This document shows positions 7,563-15,521 of a DNA stretch of 64,000 bases, piece by piece. Both the position numbers and the translations under genes were made by a program. This stretch comes from Prochlorococcus marinus (GTDB lineage: Bacteria; Cyanobacteriota; Cyanobacteriia; PCC-6307; Cyanobiaceae). The stretch is from NCBI RefSeq assembly GCF_001180265.1, contig NZ_CVSW01000032.1:455988-519987 (forward strand), given 5' to 3'. Every line of letters begins with the position of its first letter. Within the stretch, counting starts at the first letter, position 1. The notes under the pieces are model-generated. The model made no database searches. It was not told where the DNA came from and saw only the letters and a list, made by a program, of their open reading frames with translations.

Positions 7563-7829
7563 TTAGTTGTTGCTGTTTTCTGAATCTATTTTTTCTTGAT
7601 TAATTTCATTGGTTTGATTGCTTTCTAAAGATTTAGGAGATTCATCTTTATCTTCTTCGTTTATAACTTGATCGATTTCATTTTGGAATTCATTCGACGC
7701 TTTTTTAAGACTTTTCAAAGTTTTACCAAGCTGTTTTCCTAATTCTGGAAGCTTTTTGGGACCAAAAATTAAAAGAGCTAAGATAAGTATTACAGTAACT
7801 TCAGGCAAACCTACACCAAAAATATTCAT
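7563..7829 (-). CDS. tatA: Twin-arginine translocase subunit TatA
   Basis: 88 residues with the Tat architecture. A single N-terminal helix is followed by the invariant FGPKKLPELGKQLGKTL hinge and amphipathic helix (residues 22-38), then an acidic, Asn/Ser-rich tail. The family forms the pore that exports folded proteins across the thylakoid and plasma membranes. The short tail suggests TatA rather than TatB, but the split is not clear in cyanobacteria. It is followed at 4 bases by the 130-residue gene. Confidence 0.9.
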   Translation of the reverse strand: MNIFGVGLPEVTVILILALLIFGPKKLPELGKQLGKTLKSLKKASNEFQNEIDQVINEEDKDESPKSLESNQTNEINQEKIDSENSNN

Positions 7830-7919
7830 AGCTGATAACTATTTAACTAATTAGAAAATCTATTATTAAATATAGTCAAATCATATGAAAATTTCATTCT
7901 TGGAAAAGCTTTATTAATA

Positions 7920-8057
7920 TTAAAAAATTTTGTTAAATATTATTGTTATTAATACTCCTTTAAAGAAAACTAACCAAAGTAATTGATAATCACTCAATTT
8001 GAATTTTTTTTGGTACCAATTTATAAAAGTTTTATGTTTATCTATTATTTTTCTCAT
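7920..8057 (-). CDS. 45-residue small membrane-anchored protein
   Basis: ATG at 8057. The N-terminus is basic and aromatic (FINWYQKKFKLSDYQLLW), followed by one hydrophobic helix with Lys-Gly (VFFKGVLITIIF). The WYQKKF-x-SDYQ-x-LW pattern looks conserved among picocyanobacterial peptides I have seen. Function unknown. Confidence 0.5.
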   Translation of the reverse strand: MRKIIDKHKTFINWYQKKFKLSDYQLLWLVFFKGVLITIIFNKIF

Positions 8058-8235
8058 TTTCACCGAGATTATTTATTAATATCACTTATTTTATCCTAAT
8101 TTCTTTTATTATTATTTTTTAGAAATCATAGATTCAACTTAATTTAGAGTATTCTATTAAATTTTTATCTTTTTCTAAATTAATTTTTTTCTAAATTATT
8201 GAAACTATTAGCTATATATCTACTATCTTAAAAAA

Positions 8236-8469
8236 ATGAAGTACTTATTTGTTGTTTTTTATCTATTTTTTCTAATTTATCCAGCTGAAGCCGTTACCAC
8301 AAAAATGTTTAAAGTTTTGGATACATGTGCAAGATATCGACTAGGTGAGATTAATGCTAATGAGGCTATAGAAAAACTAAAATTAAAGAATTCTTCCACT
8401 AGTCAGCTAAAGGACCTAGTAAAAAAATATTGCTCAGTATTTACTCCAAATGAAAAAATTGAATTTTAA
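8236..8469 (+). CDS. Small exported protein with signal peptide
   Basis: 77 residues. MKYLFVVFYLFFLIYPAEA is a signal peptide with a likely cleavage after AEA (residue 19). The mature part of about 58 residues has two cysteines (DTCARYRLG and KKYCSVF), which could form a disulfide in the periplasm or lumen. No family recognised. Confidence 0.6.
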   Translation: MKYLFVVFYLFFLIYPAEAVTTKMFKVLDTCARYRLGEINANEAIEKLKLKNSSTSQLKDLVKKYCSVFTPNEKIEF

Positions 8470-8485
8470 TCTTAGAAATACAAAT

Positions 8486-8620
8486 TTAATTATTCTTTTT
8501 TGAATAATCTTTACCTTTCTTTCGTATTTCTTCAACTTTTTTAAAAGTAGTTATTTTTAAGTTAAAAATAACTCCCAAAAAAAGAATAAGAAATAAAAAA
8601 ATATAAATTATTAATTCCAT
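8486..8620 (-). CDS. 44-residue membrane peptide with basic tail
   Basis: ATG at 8620. Residues 3-19 are a hydrophobic helix, and residues 20-44 are strongly basic (TFKKVEEIRKKGKDYSKK). It is convergent with the exported protein gene. Unknown function. Confidence 0.45.
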   Translation of the reverse strand: MELIIYIFLFLILFLGVIFNLKITTFKKVEEIRKKGKDYSKKNN

Positions 8621-8780
8621 ATTATTGAATTAATATATTCACCTCTATTTAACACTAGTTTATTTCAATAATTTTTTAGTATCTTTTAAAACAAAAAAAC
8701 TGACTTTAATATCAGTAATTTACTTTAAGGTCACAAAAAAAACATATTAACCACTAATATGGAACTTTATAAGAATCACT

Positions 8781-9230
8781 GTGCAGATTGGAGATAAAAT
8801 TCCAGAATTTTCTTTACTGGATCAAAATGGAGTTAAAAGATCAAATAAGGGATTAAAAAACCCCCTTGTTTTGTTTTTTTATCCAAAAGATGATACGCCG
8901 GGTTGCACTATAGAAGTTTGCGGATTTAGAGATAAATATGACTTATTTAAAGTATTAGGTGCACAAGTTTGGGGAGTAAGTAATGGAAGTACCTCAAGTC
9001 ATTTGGCATTTGCAAATAAAAATAAATTACAATATCCATTACTTTGTGATACGAATGACGCTCTTAGGAAAACTTTTAAAGTTCCTAAAGTATTGGGTTT
9101 TATGGATGGTAGGGTAACTTACGTTATCGATCGCAAAGGGACGGTTAGGCATATTTTTAGAGATTTATTGAATGGTCCTGAACACATTAAAGAAGCTATC
9201 AGGGTAGTAAAGGAAATTCAAAATCAATAA
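8781..9230 (+). CDS. prxQ: Peroxiredoxin Q (BCP family)
   Basis: 149 residues from GTG at 8781. The active site is PKDDTPGCTIEVCGFRD: peroxidatic Cys42 and resolving Cys47, the C-x4-C spacing of PrxQ. It reduces hydrogen and lipid hydroperoxides using thioredoxin. No lipoprotein or transit signal, so it is cytoplasmic. Length matches the family. Confidence 0.92.
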   Translation: MQIGDKIPEFSLLDQNGVKRSNKGLKNPLVLFFYPKDDTPGCTIEVCGFRDKYDLFKVLGAQVWGVSNGSTSSHLAFANKNKLQYPLLCDTNDALRKTFKVPKVLGFMDGRVTYVIDRKGTVRHIFRDLLNGPEHIKEAIRVVKEIQNQ

Positions 9231-9297
9231 ATTATTATTCCAAGAACTTTAGATTAATAAATTTTGTTTTATTATAGTTCCAGCTTTTTTTTAATAT

Positions 9298-9570
9298 ATG
9301 AATAAAATGGGAATGCAGGCTGTTGATCTTGCTATTCAAAATGGAGTGGATCTTGACGGAACTCCAATCCCTCAAAAAATGCTAGATCTATACAATAGAA
9401 TTATGGATGAGGAAAATAAAAGACAAAGGAGTGGTGTTAAAAAATCAATGAGAAATAGATGCGTTAAAACGGGTTCTAAGCATTTTGATAAAGAAACGTT
9501 GAATCAATTATTAATAGACTCAGGATGGGAAGGTCTTAAAGAAAAGGAAATTTTATTTTTTTATAACTAA
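9298..9570 (+). CDS. Conserved picocyanobacterial hypothetical protein
   Basis: 90 residues starting MNKMGMQAVDLAIQNGVDLD. A middle KRQRSGVKKSMRNR stretch is strongly basic, and the end has LIDSGWEGLKEKEILFFYN. ATG at 9298 is the first of three possible starts. It follows prxQ by 67 bases on the same strand. No recognised domain. Confidence 0.6.
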   Translation: MNKMGMQAVDLAIQNGVDLDGTPIPQKMLDLYNRIMDEENKRQRSGVKKSMRNRCVKTGSKHFDKETLNQLLIDSGWEGLKEKEILFFYN

Positions 9571-9668
9571 AAAAAATTTTTATTTATCTTAAAAATAATT
9601 TATGGTAATTATTTATTTAGACTAAGAAACTGAGAACTAATTAAATATTTTTGACCTAATTTACTGAA

Positions 9669-10013
9669 TTATTTAAACCATCTTTTTTTTTTAGAGGAAA
9701 TTACTTTTTCTTTTTCAGCTTTTGTTTTATTATTTGCTTTTTTGAAAGCCAAGTTGGCTTCTACAACTGTAACTATTGATATGAAAAAAAGACCAGAAAT
9801 CCCAATTATTTGTTCATTTTGAGAGGGTTCTGAATCACCTTGTAAAAAAATACCTAAAGCGAACCATGCAGTACTAGCAGTGATGGTATAAAAATAGGGT
9901 TTCCATCTTCTTTGATATAAGTAACCTGATCCTAAACCAGGAAGAAAATTTAAAAAAGATGCTACCCACCCTTTTGAAGATGCAAGTATTTCGTCTCTTG
10001 AGGGGTAAGACAT
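9669..10013 (-). CDS. Conserved hypothetical membrane protein
   Basis: 114 residues. GWVASFLNFLPGLGSGYLYQ near residue 15 resembles the glycine-rich first turn of TM2-type proteins. Helices are at about 38-55 and 68-86, and the lysine-rich tail ends KKKRWFK. A 34-residue peptide is encoded just upstream with a 5-base gap, so the two form a probable operon. Confidence 0.6.
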   Translation of the reverse strand: MSYPSRDEILASSKGWVASFLNFLPGLGSGYLYQRRWKPYFYTITASTAWFALGIFLQGDSEPSQNEQIIGISGLFFISIVTVVEANLAFKKANNKTKAEKEKVISSKKKRWFK

Positions 10014-10018
10014 TTATG

Positions 10019-10123
10019 TTAGGTATTTATTAAATGTGAATTTATATAAGCAAAAGATATTGCTGCACAAATTACCCAACTAAAGGGTAAGAACATTCTT
10101 ATTTTTTCTTTATTATTATTCAT
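10019..10123 (-). CDS. 34-residue membrane peptide upstream of the 114-residue membrane gene
   Basis: ATG at 10123, MNNNKEKIRMFLPFSWVICA then a hydrophobic end. The stop lies 5 bases upstream of the next start on the same strand, supporting translation coupling and a real gene. Unknown function. Confidence 0.5.
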   Translation of the reverse strand: MNNNKEKIRMFLPFSWVICAAISFAYINSHLINT

Positions 10124-10189
10124 TTTTTAATTATGGAAAATATTTTTAAAATCTGTGGATTTAATAGATATCTTAAAACTAGGAGAATT

Positions 10190-10222
10190 AAAAAAGACGG
10201 TTTTTAACCGTCTTTGAAAAAA
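10190..10222 (-). terminator. Rho-independent terminator after the 124-residue gene
   Basis: AAGACGG and CCGTCTT form a 7-bp stem around a 7-base loop (about 10195-10215), flanked by T-runs on both strands. On the minus strand the stem is followed by TTTTTAATT, so it ends the gene at 10243. Confidence 0.75.
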
Positions 10223-10242
10223 GTAATTTCTCTAAAAATAAA

Positions 10243-10617
10243 TTATTTATCTTTTGAGACTGAGAGTACTTTAAGTTGTTGTTTTACTTCTTTTTCTCTC
10301 TCTTCAAGATGTTTTAGTTGAACTTTAAAAGCATCTTCAAGTCTTACTTTTTGTGTTGTAATTTCATCAAGCTCTTCTTGATGTTGGTTTTTCTTTAACT
10401 CCTTCATTTCACTATCGGAAATAACATATACAGGGCGATATGAAGGTGTTTCAAAAAGAAGATCAAACATTGAATACATAAGTGACCTTTGAATTAGTAC
10501 AAATTCAATATCTGATAATTCTTTGGAATATGAAAGGATAAATACCGAAGATATTGATACGGCAAATACACCGAATTTCGGTTTACCTAACATAACCGCC
10601 CAGTATTTACCGATCAA
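10243..10617 (-). CDS. Hypothetical protein with C-terminal coiled coil
   Basis: 124 residues. The first 60 residues are mixed and hydrophobic (VFAVSISSVFILS). Residues 68-115 are a strongly charged helix (MKELKKNQHQEELDEI... LEEREKEVKQQ) typical of a coiled coil. MLGKPKFG at residue 9 is an alternative start. It is followed by a terminator. Unrecognised. Confidence 0.6.
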   Translation of the reverse strand: MIGKYWAVMLGKPKFGVFAVSISSVFILSYSKELSDIEFVLIQRSLMYSMFDLLFETPSYRPVYVISDSEMKELKKNQHQEELDEITTQKVRLEDAFKVQLKHLEEREKEVKQQLKVLSVSKDK

Positions 10618-10683
10618 ATTTTAAGGTATGTTCTAAAGTATTAAGGAGATGCTTCTAAAAATTTAAATTAAAAAGAACTAAAA

Positions 10684-11112
10684 ATGGATTTAAAAATTAC
10701 TAAAACATTAGTAATCCCATCCAAAGAAATTAAATGGCGATTTTCCAGATCCTCTGGCCCTGGAGGGCAAAATGTAAATAAAATTGAAAGCAGAGTAGAG
10801 ATTATTTTTGATTTAGAAGATTCAAAAGTATTAAATGATTATCAGAAAGAAATTCTTAAAAGAAACTTGAAAAATAAAATAGTAAATAATAGCTTTCGTT
10901 TAGAGGTTCAAGAACACAGAAATCAATTATTAAATAGGCAGCTAGCTTTAATGAAATTTAGTTCAATCATAAAAAATGCTTTAAATAAACCATTTAAATT
11001 AAGAAAATCTACACAACCTACTAAAGCATCACAAAAGAAAAGAGTTGAGGTTAAGAAAAAACGCGGCGAATTGAAAAAAAGTCGACAAAAAGAAAAAATA
11101 TATCAAATATGA
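10684..11112 (+). CDS. arfB: Peptidyl-tRNA hydrolase ArfB (stalled-ribosome rescue)
   Basis: 142 residues. RSSGPGGQNVNKIESRVE contains the catalytic GGQ (residues 27-29) of release factors. The short length and the long basic tail (residues 105-142, KRVEVKKKRGELKK) are those of ArfB/YaeJ, whose tail enters the empty mRNA channel. It hydrolyses peptidyl-tRNA on ribosomes stalled without a stop codon. Full-length release factors have extra N-terminal domains that are absent here. Confidence 0.9.
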   Translation: MDLKITKTLVIPSKEIKWRFSRSSGPGGQNVNKIESRVEIIFDLEDSKVLNDYQKEILKRNLKNKIVNNSFRLEVQEHRNQLLNRQLALMKFSSIIKNALNKPFKLRKSTQPTKASQKKRVEVKKKRGELKKSRQKEKIYQI

Positions 11113-11184
11113 ATAAACTAAATAAATTTTTTCCTCGCAGATTGCAATCAAAGCATATGATAAATTTAATTTTATTTTGGTTTA

Positions 11185-11433
11185 TTGAATTCAACTAATG
11201 ATTTCTGGTTAATTGACTCTAATTTTGTAGGGGTGATACGTTTCTACAAAGATAGAGATTATTCTGATAAATCTATTGATTATATGTTTATTGAAGAAGG
11301 AATTATTATGGGAATTCATGGAGAAAATCCTCCATTAATGAAAACTAGAAAAAAAATTGTTATTGAAGAAGCGAGATTATTATGGCAAAAATTGTTAAAT
11401 GAAGGTTGGCAAAAAACTAATAAAAAATGGTGA
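11185..11433 (+). CDS. DUF1651 family protein
   Basis: 82 residues from a TTG start (MNSTNDFWLIDSNFVGVIRF). The end, ARLLWQKLLNEGWQKTNKKW, and the early W-x-x-D-x-x-x-V-G-V-x-x-F pattern fit DUF1651, a family largely confined to Prochlorococcus and marine Synechococcus. Function unknown. Confidence 0.7.
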   Translation: MNSTNDFWLIDSNFVGVIRFYKDRDYSDKSIDYMFIEEGIIMGIHGENPPLMKTRKKIVIEEARLLWQKLLNEGWQKTNKKW

Positions 11434-11461
11434 GGAAATTCTACAAAAAATTTTTTTAATT

Positions 11462-11626
11462 TCAGAAAATAAATGAACCTCTAGGGTATAGCTTGGAAAT
11501 TTTTTCCTGTTGCAAATTTTTCTTTTTTTTGACGTCGTTTTCATATCTTCTCAACATCATTAGATAGTTTGTAACTCCAAAAATTATTAAAAACACAATA
11601 AATCTTATTCCTGCATCAAAGTTCAT
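11462..11626 (-). CDS. 54-residue membrane protein
   Basis: I prefer ATG at 11626 (MNFDAGIRFIVFLIIFGVTN) to the upstream one at 11668. One helix spans residues 7-24, then a basic linker LRRYENDVKKKKN and tail LYPRGSFIF. It lies upstream of the CPBP protease on the other side of a 20-base gap. Unknown function. Confidence 0.55.
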   Translation of the reverse strand: MNFDAGIRFIVFLIIFGVTNYLMMLRRYENDVKKKKNLQQEKISKLYPRGSFIF

Positions 11627-11688
11627 ATGAATATTAAGCTTTATTTTAATTTGACAATTACTAATCAAAAATCAATCTGTATTTATAT

Positions 11689-12549
11689 CTAATTAATACG
11701 TCTAGTAAAAATCTTTTTTGATTGTACGGTATAAAAAATACATAATAAAAGTAATATTAAAATTGCACTAAAGCTTCCGATTGGGTTTGGAATATTTTGT
11801 GTAAAAGGCCCTGCTAAAAAAGAAGGTGTATTTTCTTTGAATTCTATTAATCCGTTATTTAATAAAAACCAAATACCCACTAGTCCTCCATGAATTCCTA
11901 TGCAATTCCATAAAGAACCTTTATCTCTAATTTTTACTAATGATAGAAATATCCCAAGTAAAATAAATCCCAAACGCAATCCTACAATGTTCCAAAAGAT
12001 CTCATTTGATAAATTATGAACGAAGCTAAAAATTATAGCTTGTAAAGCTATTGATATTTTTGTACCATATTCAAATTTTAATTCTTCTAGTAACCAGCCT
12101 CTAAAAATTATTTCCTCTGCGAATCCAACACCTAATCCCAATAAAATAGAATTTAACAATATTATTGGCGAGATTTCACCTATCCAAGAAATATAATTTT
12201 TTTGCAATAGTGGTACCAGAATTATAATTATTAAAACTAAAGCAAATAAAATACCTCGAGAAAAATTGAAAAAGTTTTTCAAGAATTTGTCTTTTGTTAT
12301 CCCAAGAATTATCCAAGCACTTGATTTATTTCGTTTGATATAAAACCAATATGGGAGTAAAAAGATAAAAAGTAAGAAAGTAATAATAGTACCAATTAAG
12401 GATAAATTATCTTTTTCAAAATTAAAAAATAAAAGTGGCAGAGATAAAGCCCAGCCAATTCCATAAAGAATAGGAATAAAAAATATAGTGGATAAAAATC
12501 TTGGTCTTAAAAGAAAAAAACTTCTAATTAGTATCATTAAATTTTTCAT
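11689..12549 (-). CDS. CPBP-family intramembrane metalloprotease
   Basis: 286 residues with about seven or eight membrane helices. The CPBP/Abi signature is present: AEEIIFRGWLLEEL with E145, E146 and R150, then FSFVH with H178. A third motif, NCIGIHGGL, lies near residue 215. These residues coordinate the metal in Rce1-type proteases, which cleave within the membrane. Substrate unknown. The 65-residue gene precedes it by 17 bases on the same strand. Confidence 0.8.
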   Translation of the reverse strand: MKNLMILIRSFFLLRPRFLSTIFFIPILYGIGWALSLPLLFFNFEKDNLSLIGTIITFLLFIFLLPYWFYIKRNKSSAWIILGITKDKFLKNFFNFSRGILFALVLIIIILVPLLQKNYISWIGEISPIILLNSILLGLGVGFAEEIIFRGWLLEELKFEYGTKISIALQAIIFSFVHNLSNEIFWNIVGLRLGFILLGIFLSLVKIRDKGSLWNCIGIHGGLVGIWFLLNNGLIEFKENTPSFLAGPFTQNIPNPIGSFSAILILLLLCIFYTVQSKKIFTRRIN

Positions 12550-12566
12550 TTTAGTTTGAATATTAA

Positions 12567-12764
12567 TTAATCCCAGCCTTTGCCTTTTATTATTCTAACT
12601 AATTGTTCAAAAAGTTTTAGCTTTTTCTTTTTACTATAATTTATGTTTTTTGAAAGATTAGATAAATCTTTATAAAATTGCCTAGTTATTTTATCTTCTT
12701 TATCACTAGGCCATAGTAAGTCTGAGCCCTCTTCATATTCTTCTTTATATCTTTCTTTATTCAA
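12567..12764 (-). CDS. Charged hypothetical protein, 65 residues
   Basis: MNKERYKEEYEEGSDLLWPS starts a hydrophilic, Lys/Glu-rich protein ending LVRIIKGKGWD. It lies 17 bases upstream of the CPBP protease gene and is probably co-transcribed. No recognised domain. Confidence 0.55.
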   Translation of the reverse strand: MNKERYKEEYEEGSDLLWPSDKEDKITRQFYKDLSNLSKNINYSKKKKLKLFEQLVRIIKGKGWD

Positions 12765-12853
12765 ATTTTTTTTATATCGTAATAATTTAAATTTTACTTA
12801 TTGCAAATGCTTAAAAGTGATGTTTATTAAATTTGTGTATTTATTTAAAATTT

Positions 12854-12943
12854 ATGCAGATTAATCTTTCAACTTTAGTTTTTACATTACTATCTCCATT
12901 ACTTATTTTTGCAGTAATAGTATCGGTTTACTTATTTCATTAG
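12854..12943 (+). CDS. 29-residue hydrophobic peptide
   Basis: ATG at 12854. Almost the whole peptide is one membrane helix (LVFTLLSPLLIFAVIVSVYLF). Its size fits a small photosystem subunit, but it matches none that I know. Confidence 0.4.
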   Translation: MQINLSTLVFTLLSPLLIFAVIVSVYLFH

Positions 12944-12971
12944 GAAGTATTTACAAATAAACTTAATTAAT

Positions 12972-13067
12972 TTAAGGGTGTATTATGCCTACTTTTTCTA
13001 ATGCAAATGATAAAATTGCAATTAAAGCCATTAGTGTTAATATCTTGTTCTTTTTGATGAAATCCAT
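12972..13067 (-). CDS. 31-residue membrane peptide
   Basis: ATG at 13067. A basic start (MDFIKKNK) is followed by a helix (residues 9-24) with ALEKVGIIHP at the end. The same MDFI-K-x opening is seen in the 36-residue peptide at 5764. It is convergent with the 29-residue peptide gene. Unknown. Confidence 0.4.
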   Translation of the reverse strand: MDFIKKNKILTLMALIAILSFALEKVGIIHP

Positions 13068-13141
13068 AATGCATATTAATAATCTATTTATTAAGTTCTT
13101 ATATAAAATAATAAATAATTAAAATTATTATAACAGTAACA

Positions 13142-13282
13142 ATGGGACCCATATATATAGGAGATTTAGTTCCCTCAATAGCTTCTTATAAAGAGATAAT
13201 TGTAAAATATGATAAGGGTATAAAAGAAAGTGAATTTTATGAAGAACCTATTGGAGGAGATTTTAATTACCCTGATTGGTAA
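13142..13282 (+). CDS. 46-residue hypothetical protein
   Basis: ATG at 13142. The composition is protein-like (MGPIYIGDLVPSIASYKEII, then an acidic tail ending GGDFNYPDW). Its stop is 2 bases before the next ATG at 13285, so the two genes are likely coupled. Confidence 0.5.
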   Translation: MGPIYIGDLVPSIASYKEIIVKYDKGIKESEFYEEPIGGDFNYPDW

Positions 13283-13284
13283 AT

Positions 13285-13467
13285 ATGCTTACTACAAAAA
13301 TAACTTTTGCCTTGGCAGATTGGATTAGAGAGTGGCGTAAGTGCCGGGATAAGAATCCTTCTATTGATGAGTGCGTAAAATTTGTTCAGTGGAAATTAGA
13401 AGATTATGAACTTTCTGATAGTGATAAAAGAATAATTGAATCTATTTTGCTCTATGAATCTGAATAA
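13285..13467 (+). CDS. 60-residue hypothetical protein
   Basis: I use ATG at 13285, since the 9 bases upstream overlap the preceding gene. MLTTKITFALADWIREWRKC is followed by an acidic helical region (DECVKFVQWKLEDYEL). Compact, soluble, with two cysteines. Unknown family. Confidence 0.55.
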   Translation: MLTTKITFALADWIREWRKCRDKNPSIDECVKFVQWKLEDYELSDSDKRIIESILLYESE

Positions 13468-13589
13468 ATAAGTGATTATAGACTTTAATTTTTATATTTA
13501 TCTATAAAAAACAAAGGATCACTAAAATTCTCTTACAAATTAAGAAAAAAGTAAATCAGCATATTTACGGATTTACTGAAAATATAAAA

Positions 13590-13903
13590 AGGAGTAATTT
13601 ATAAATGTTGAGTTCGGAGGCAATCTAAATGATTGATAGTCCGCCTGAAATTTAGCAAATTCCAAAATATAGGAAGCGTATTCCTGAGAATGGGATTATT
13701 CGAAAATTAAAGTTCAATCAATTAGTCTGATAAGACTTCGCTTTATAATTACTAGCGACAATAGGGACTGAAATTATCGAGAGAAATCCCCGAATTCACG
13801 TATTCTAGGTTTATGAGTAAATAGACTTTAAAATATGTAATTTTATATCCTGTAAGAAGGAAATCAAATATTAAAAAGGACTGTACAAGCAGTCCTTTTT
13901 TTT
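13590..13903 (+). ncRNA. Candidate structured non-coding RNA with its own terminator
   Basis: The 510 bases between genes at 13468 and 13978 hold no normal gene, yet 13605-13830 is richer in G and C than its surroundings and folds well by eye. AGGC-AATC pairs with GATT...GCCT near 13623-13651. GAATGGGATT (near 13690) pairs with AATCCC...ATTC (near 13790-13800), and TCGA pairs with TCGA inside that stem. AGTCT-gata-AGACT forms an inner hairpin. A strong terminator closes the unit at 13873-13903. Two tiny frames of 7 and 8 codons begin at 13604 and 13628 after an AAGGAG; they may be chance or a leader. I cannot assign it to tmRNA, 6S, RNase P or SRP RNA. Confidence 0.4.
13873..13903 (+). terminator. 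Strong rho-independent terminator
   Basis: AAAAAGGACTG (13873-13883) and CAGTCCTTTTTTTT (13890-13903) form an 11-bp stem with a 6-base loop and an eight-T run. No protein gene ends just upstream, so it most likely terminates the RNA candidate, 75 bases before the pip start. Confidence 0.85.
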
Positions 13904-13977
13904 GCTTAGCAAATTTCTTCTAAACTAGACTTCTTTTTGGATATTATGGATTAATAAAGTGATTAAAATATTTCAAA

Positions 13978-14928
13978 ATGAAAGATCAAGTCTTGTTCCC
14001 AAAAATTGAAGTACGAGAAAAGGGTTTTTTACAAGTAAGTGATATTCATACTATTTATTGGGAAAGATCTGGTAATCCAAACGGCAAAAAAATTCTTGTT
14101 ATTCATGGAGGTCCAGGAGGAGGAAGTCAACCAAGATATAGAAGATACTTTGACCCAGATAAATTCGATATTATTCAATTTGACCAAAGAGGTTGCGGTT
14201 TTTCAACTCCTTTCTCCGAATTAAAAGAAAATACGACCAATCATTTAGTTGATGATATTGAGAAATTAAGGATTCTTTTAAAAATAGATACTTGGCATTT
14301 GTTTGGTGGATCTTGGGGCTCAACACTTTCACTTATATATGCGATAAAAAATCCCTCAAGAGTTATCAGCTTAACTTTGCGTGGAATATTTTTATGTAGA
14401 AAGTTTGAATTGTTATGGTTCTATCAATATGGTGCAAGTGAGATATTCCCCGATGAATTTGAAGAATATATTTCTGTAATACCAAAAGAAGAAAGAAATG
14501 ATTTAATAAGTTCTTTTTATAAATATCTAACATCTTCAGATGCGAATCTTAGATCAAAAGCAGCAGCAGCTTGGACAAAATGGGAACTCTCAACAAGTCA
14601 TTTAATAAATAAAAAATTTGATTTTGATAAGTCTGAAGTTAATTCTTTTTCAGATGCCTTCGCAAGGATCGAGTGTCATTATTTTATTAATAATATTTTC
14701 TTAGAAGATGATTTTATTTTGAAAAATATAAAAACAATAGAGTCGATTCCAACAAAAATAATTCAAGGGAGGTATGACGTTGTATGTCCTGTTAGGAGTG
14801 CTTGGGATCTAAATAAGAAATTAAAGGATTCTGAATTAATTATAGTTAATGATGCTGGTCATTCAATGAGTGAAATAGGTATAAGTATCGAATTAATAAA
14901 AGCTGTAAAAGGAATTGAAAATCTCTAA
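13978..14928 (+). CDS. pip: Proline iminopeptidase
   Basis: 316 residues, normal for the family. The alpha/beta hydrolase oxyanion motif IHGGPGGG (residues 42-49) and nucleophile elbow GGSWGS with Ser112 are diagnostic for the S33 family. QGRYDVVCPV supplies the Asp and NDAGHS the His. It removes N-terminal proline from peptides in the cytoplasm. The gene follows the RNA candidate and its terminator, so it should have its own promoter in 13904-13977. Confidence 0.92.
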   Translation: MKDQVLFPKIEVREKGFLQVSDIHTIYWERSGNPNGKKILVIHGGPGGGSQPRYRRYFDPDKFDIIQFDQRGCGFSTPFSELKENTTNHLVDDIEKLRILLKIDTWHLFGGSWGSTLSLIYAIKNPSRVISLTLRGIFLCRKFELLWFYQYGASEIFPDEFEEYISVIPKEERNDLISSFYKYLTSSDANLRSKAAAAWTKWELSTSHLINKKFDFDKSEVNSFSDAFARIECHYFINNIFLEDDFILKNIKTIESIPTKIIQGRYDVVCPVRSAWDLNKKLKDSELIIVNDAGHSMSEIGISIELIKAVKGIENL

Positions 14929-14951
14929 TAAAGAGAATGTGGTTTTAAAAA

Positions 14952-15125
14952 TTAAAGGCCATTATCTTCAATATTTTGTGCAATACTCCTAAGAAGTTCG
15001 ACTATATCAGAATCTTCGCATCGAGTATCTTCTTTAAGCAAAATGCACTCGTCTCTAATACTTACATTAGTACTCCACCATATACCTGAACTATTGGTAT
15101 CATCCCACTCAAATCTATTTGACAT
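14952..15125 (-). CDS. 57-residue hypothetical protein coupled to the 85-residue gene
   Basis: ATG at 15125 overlaps the preceding stop by one base (TAATG), a typical translational coupling. The start is MSNRFEWDDTNSSGIWWSTN; the rest is acidic with two cysteines. Soluble, unknown family. Confidence 0.6.
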   Translation of the reverse strand: MSNRFEWDDTNSSGIWWSTNVSIRDECILLKEDTRCEDSDIVELLRSIAQNIEDNGL

Positions 15126-15382
15126 TACTTATTAATACTGATTTCGACCTCTTCATTGACTTTAGTTGAATCTTTTAATTCTTCTTTAGGTTCTTCTGGC
15201 CAGGCAACATCAAATCTTGCAATTTCTTCTGTAGCAAAACCTTCAGGATGACGAGTACAAATTTTCTTTCTCCTTACAAAAATATGATCAACTCTTTTTT
15301 CTTCATCTGGAGTAACTATCCTTTCTAGTTCTATTACTTCTGTAAAAGGAGTTGGCTTTAGCTCTTTAGTAGGTTTTGGCAT
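15125..15382 (-). CDS. Conserved hypothetical protein, 85 residues
   Basis: MPKPTKELKPTPFTEVIELE starts a charged protein with VDHIFVRRKKICTRHPEGF in the middle and an acidic tail. It is coupled by a one-base overlap to the 57-residue gene downstream. No family recognised. Confidence 0.6.
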   Translation of the reverse strand: MPKPTKELKPTPFTEVIELERIVTPDEEKRVDHIFVRRKKICTRHPEGFATEEIARFDVAWPEEPKEELKDSTKVNEEVEISINK

Positions 15383-15521
15383 GTTCTTATCTCGTTAGAT
15401 CTACCTTAAAGCTTAGATAACTAGACTGTGGATTTTTTAAATGGTTTTACCCAAATCATTACCTGATTATTTAATTATGAAGGATTTAATCATAAATGAA
15501 TAATAAAATAATAAATTAAAT

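Noticed and set aside
13590..13903. Two-piece tmRNA as identity of the RNA candidate
   Set aside because: No tag-like coding segment (ANKIV type) and no tRNA-like T arm were found on either strand.
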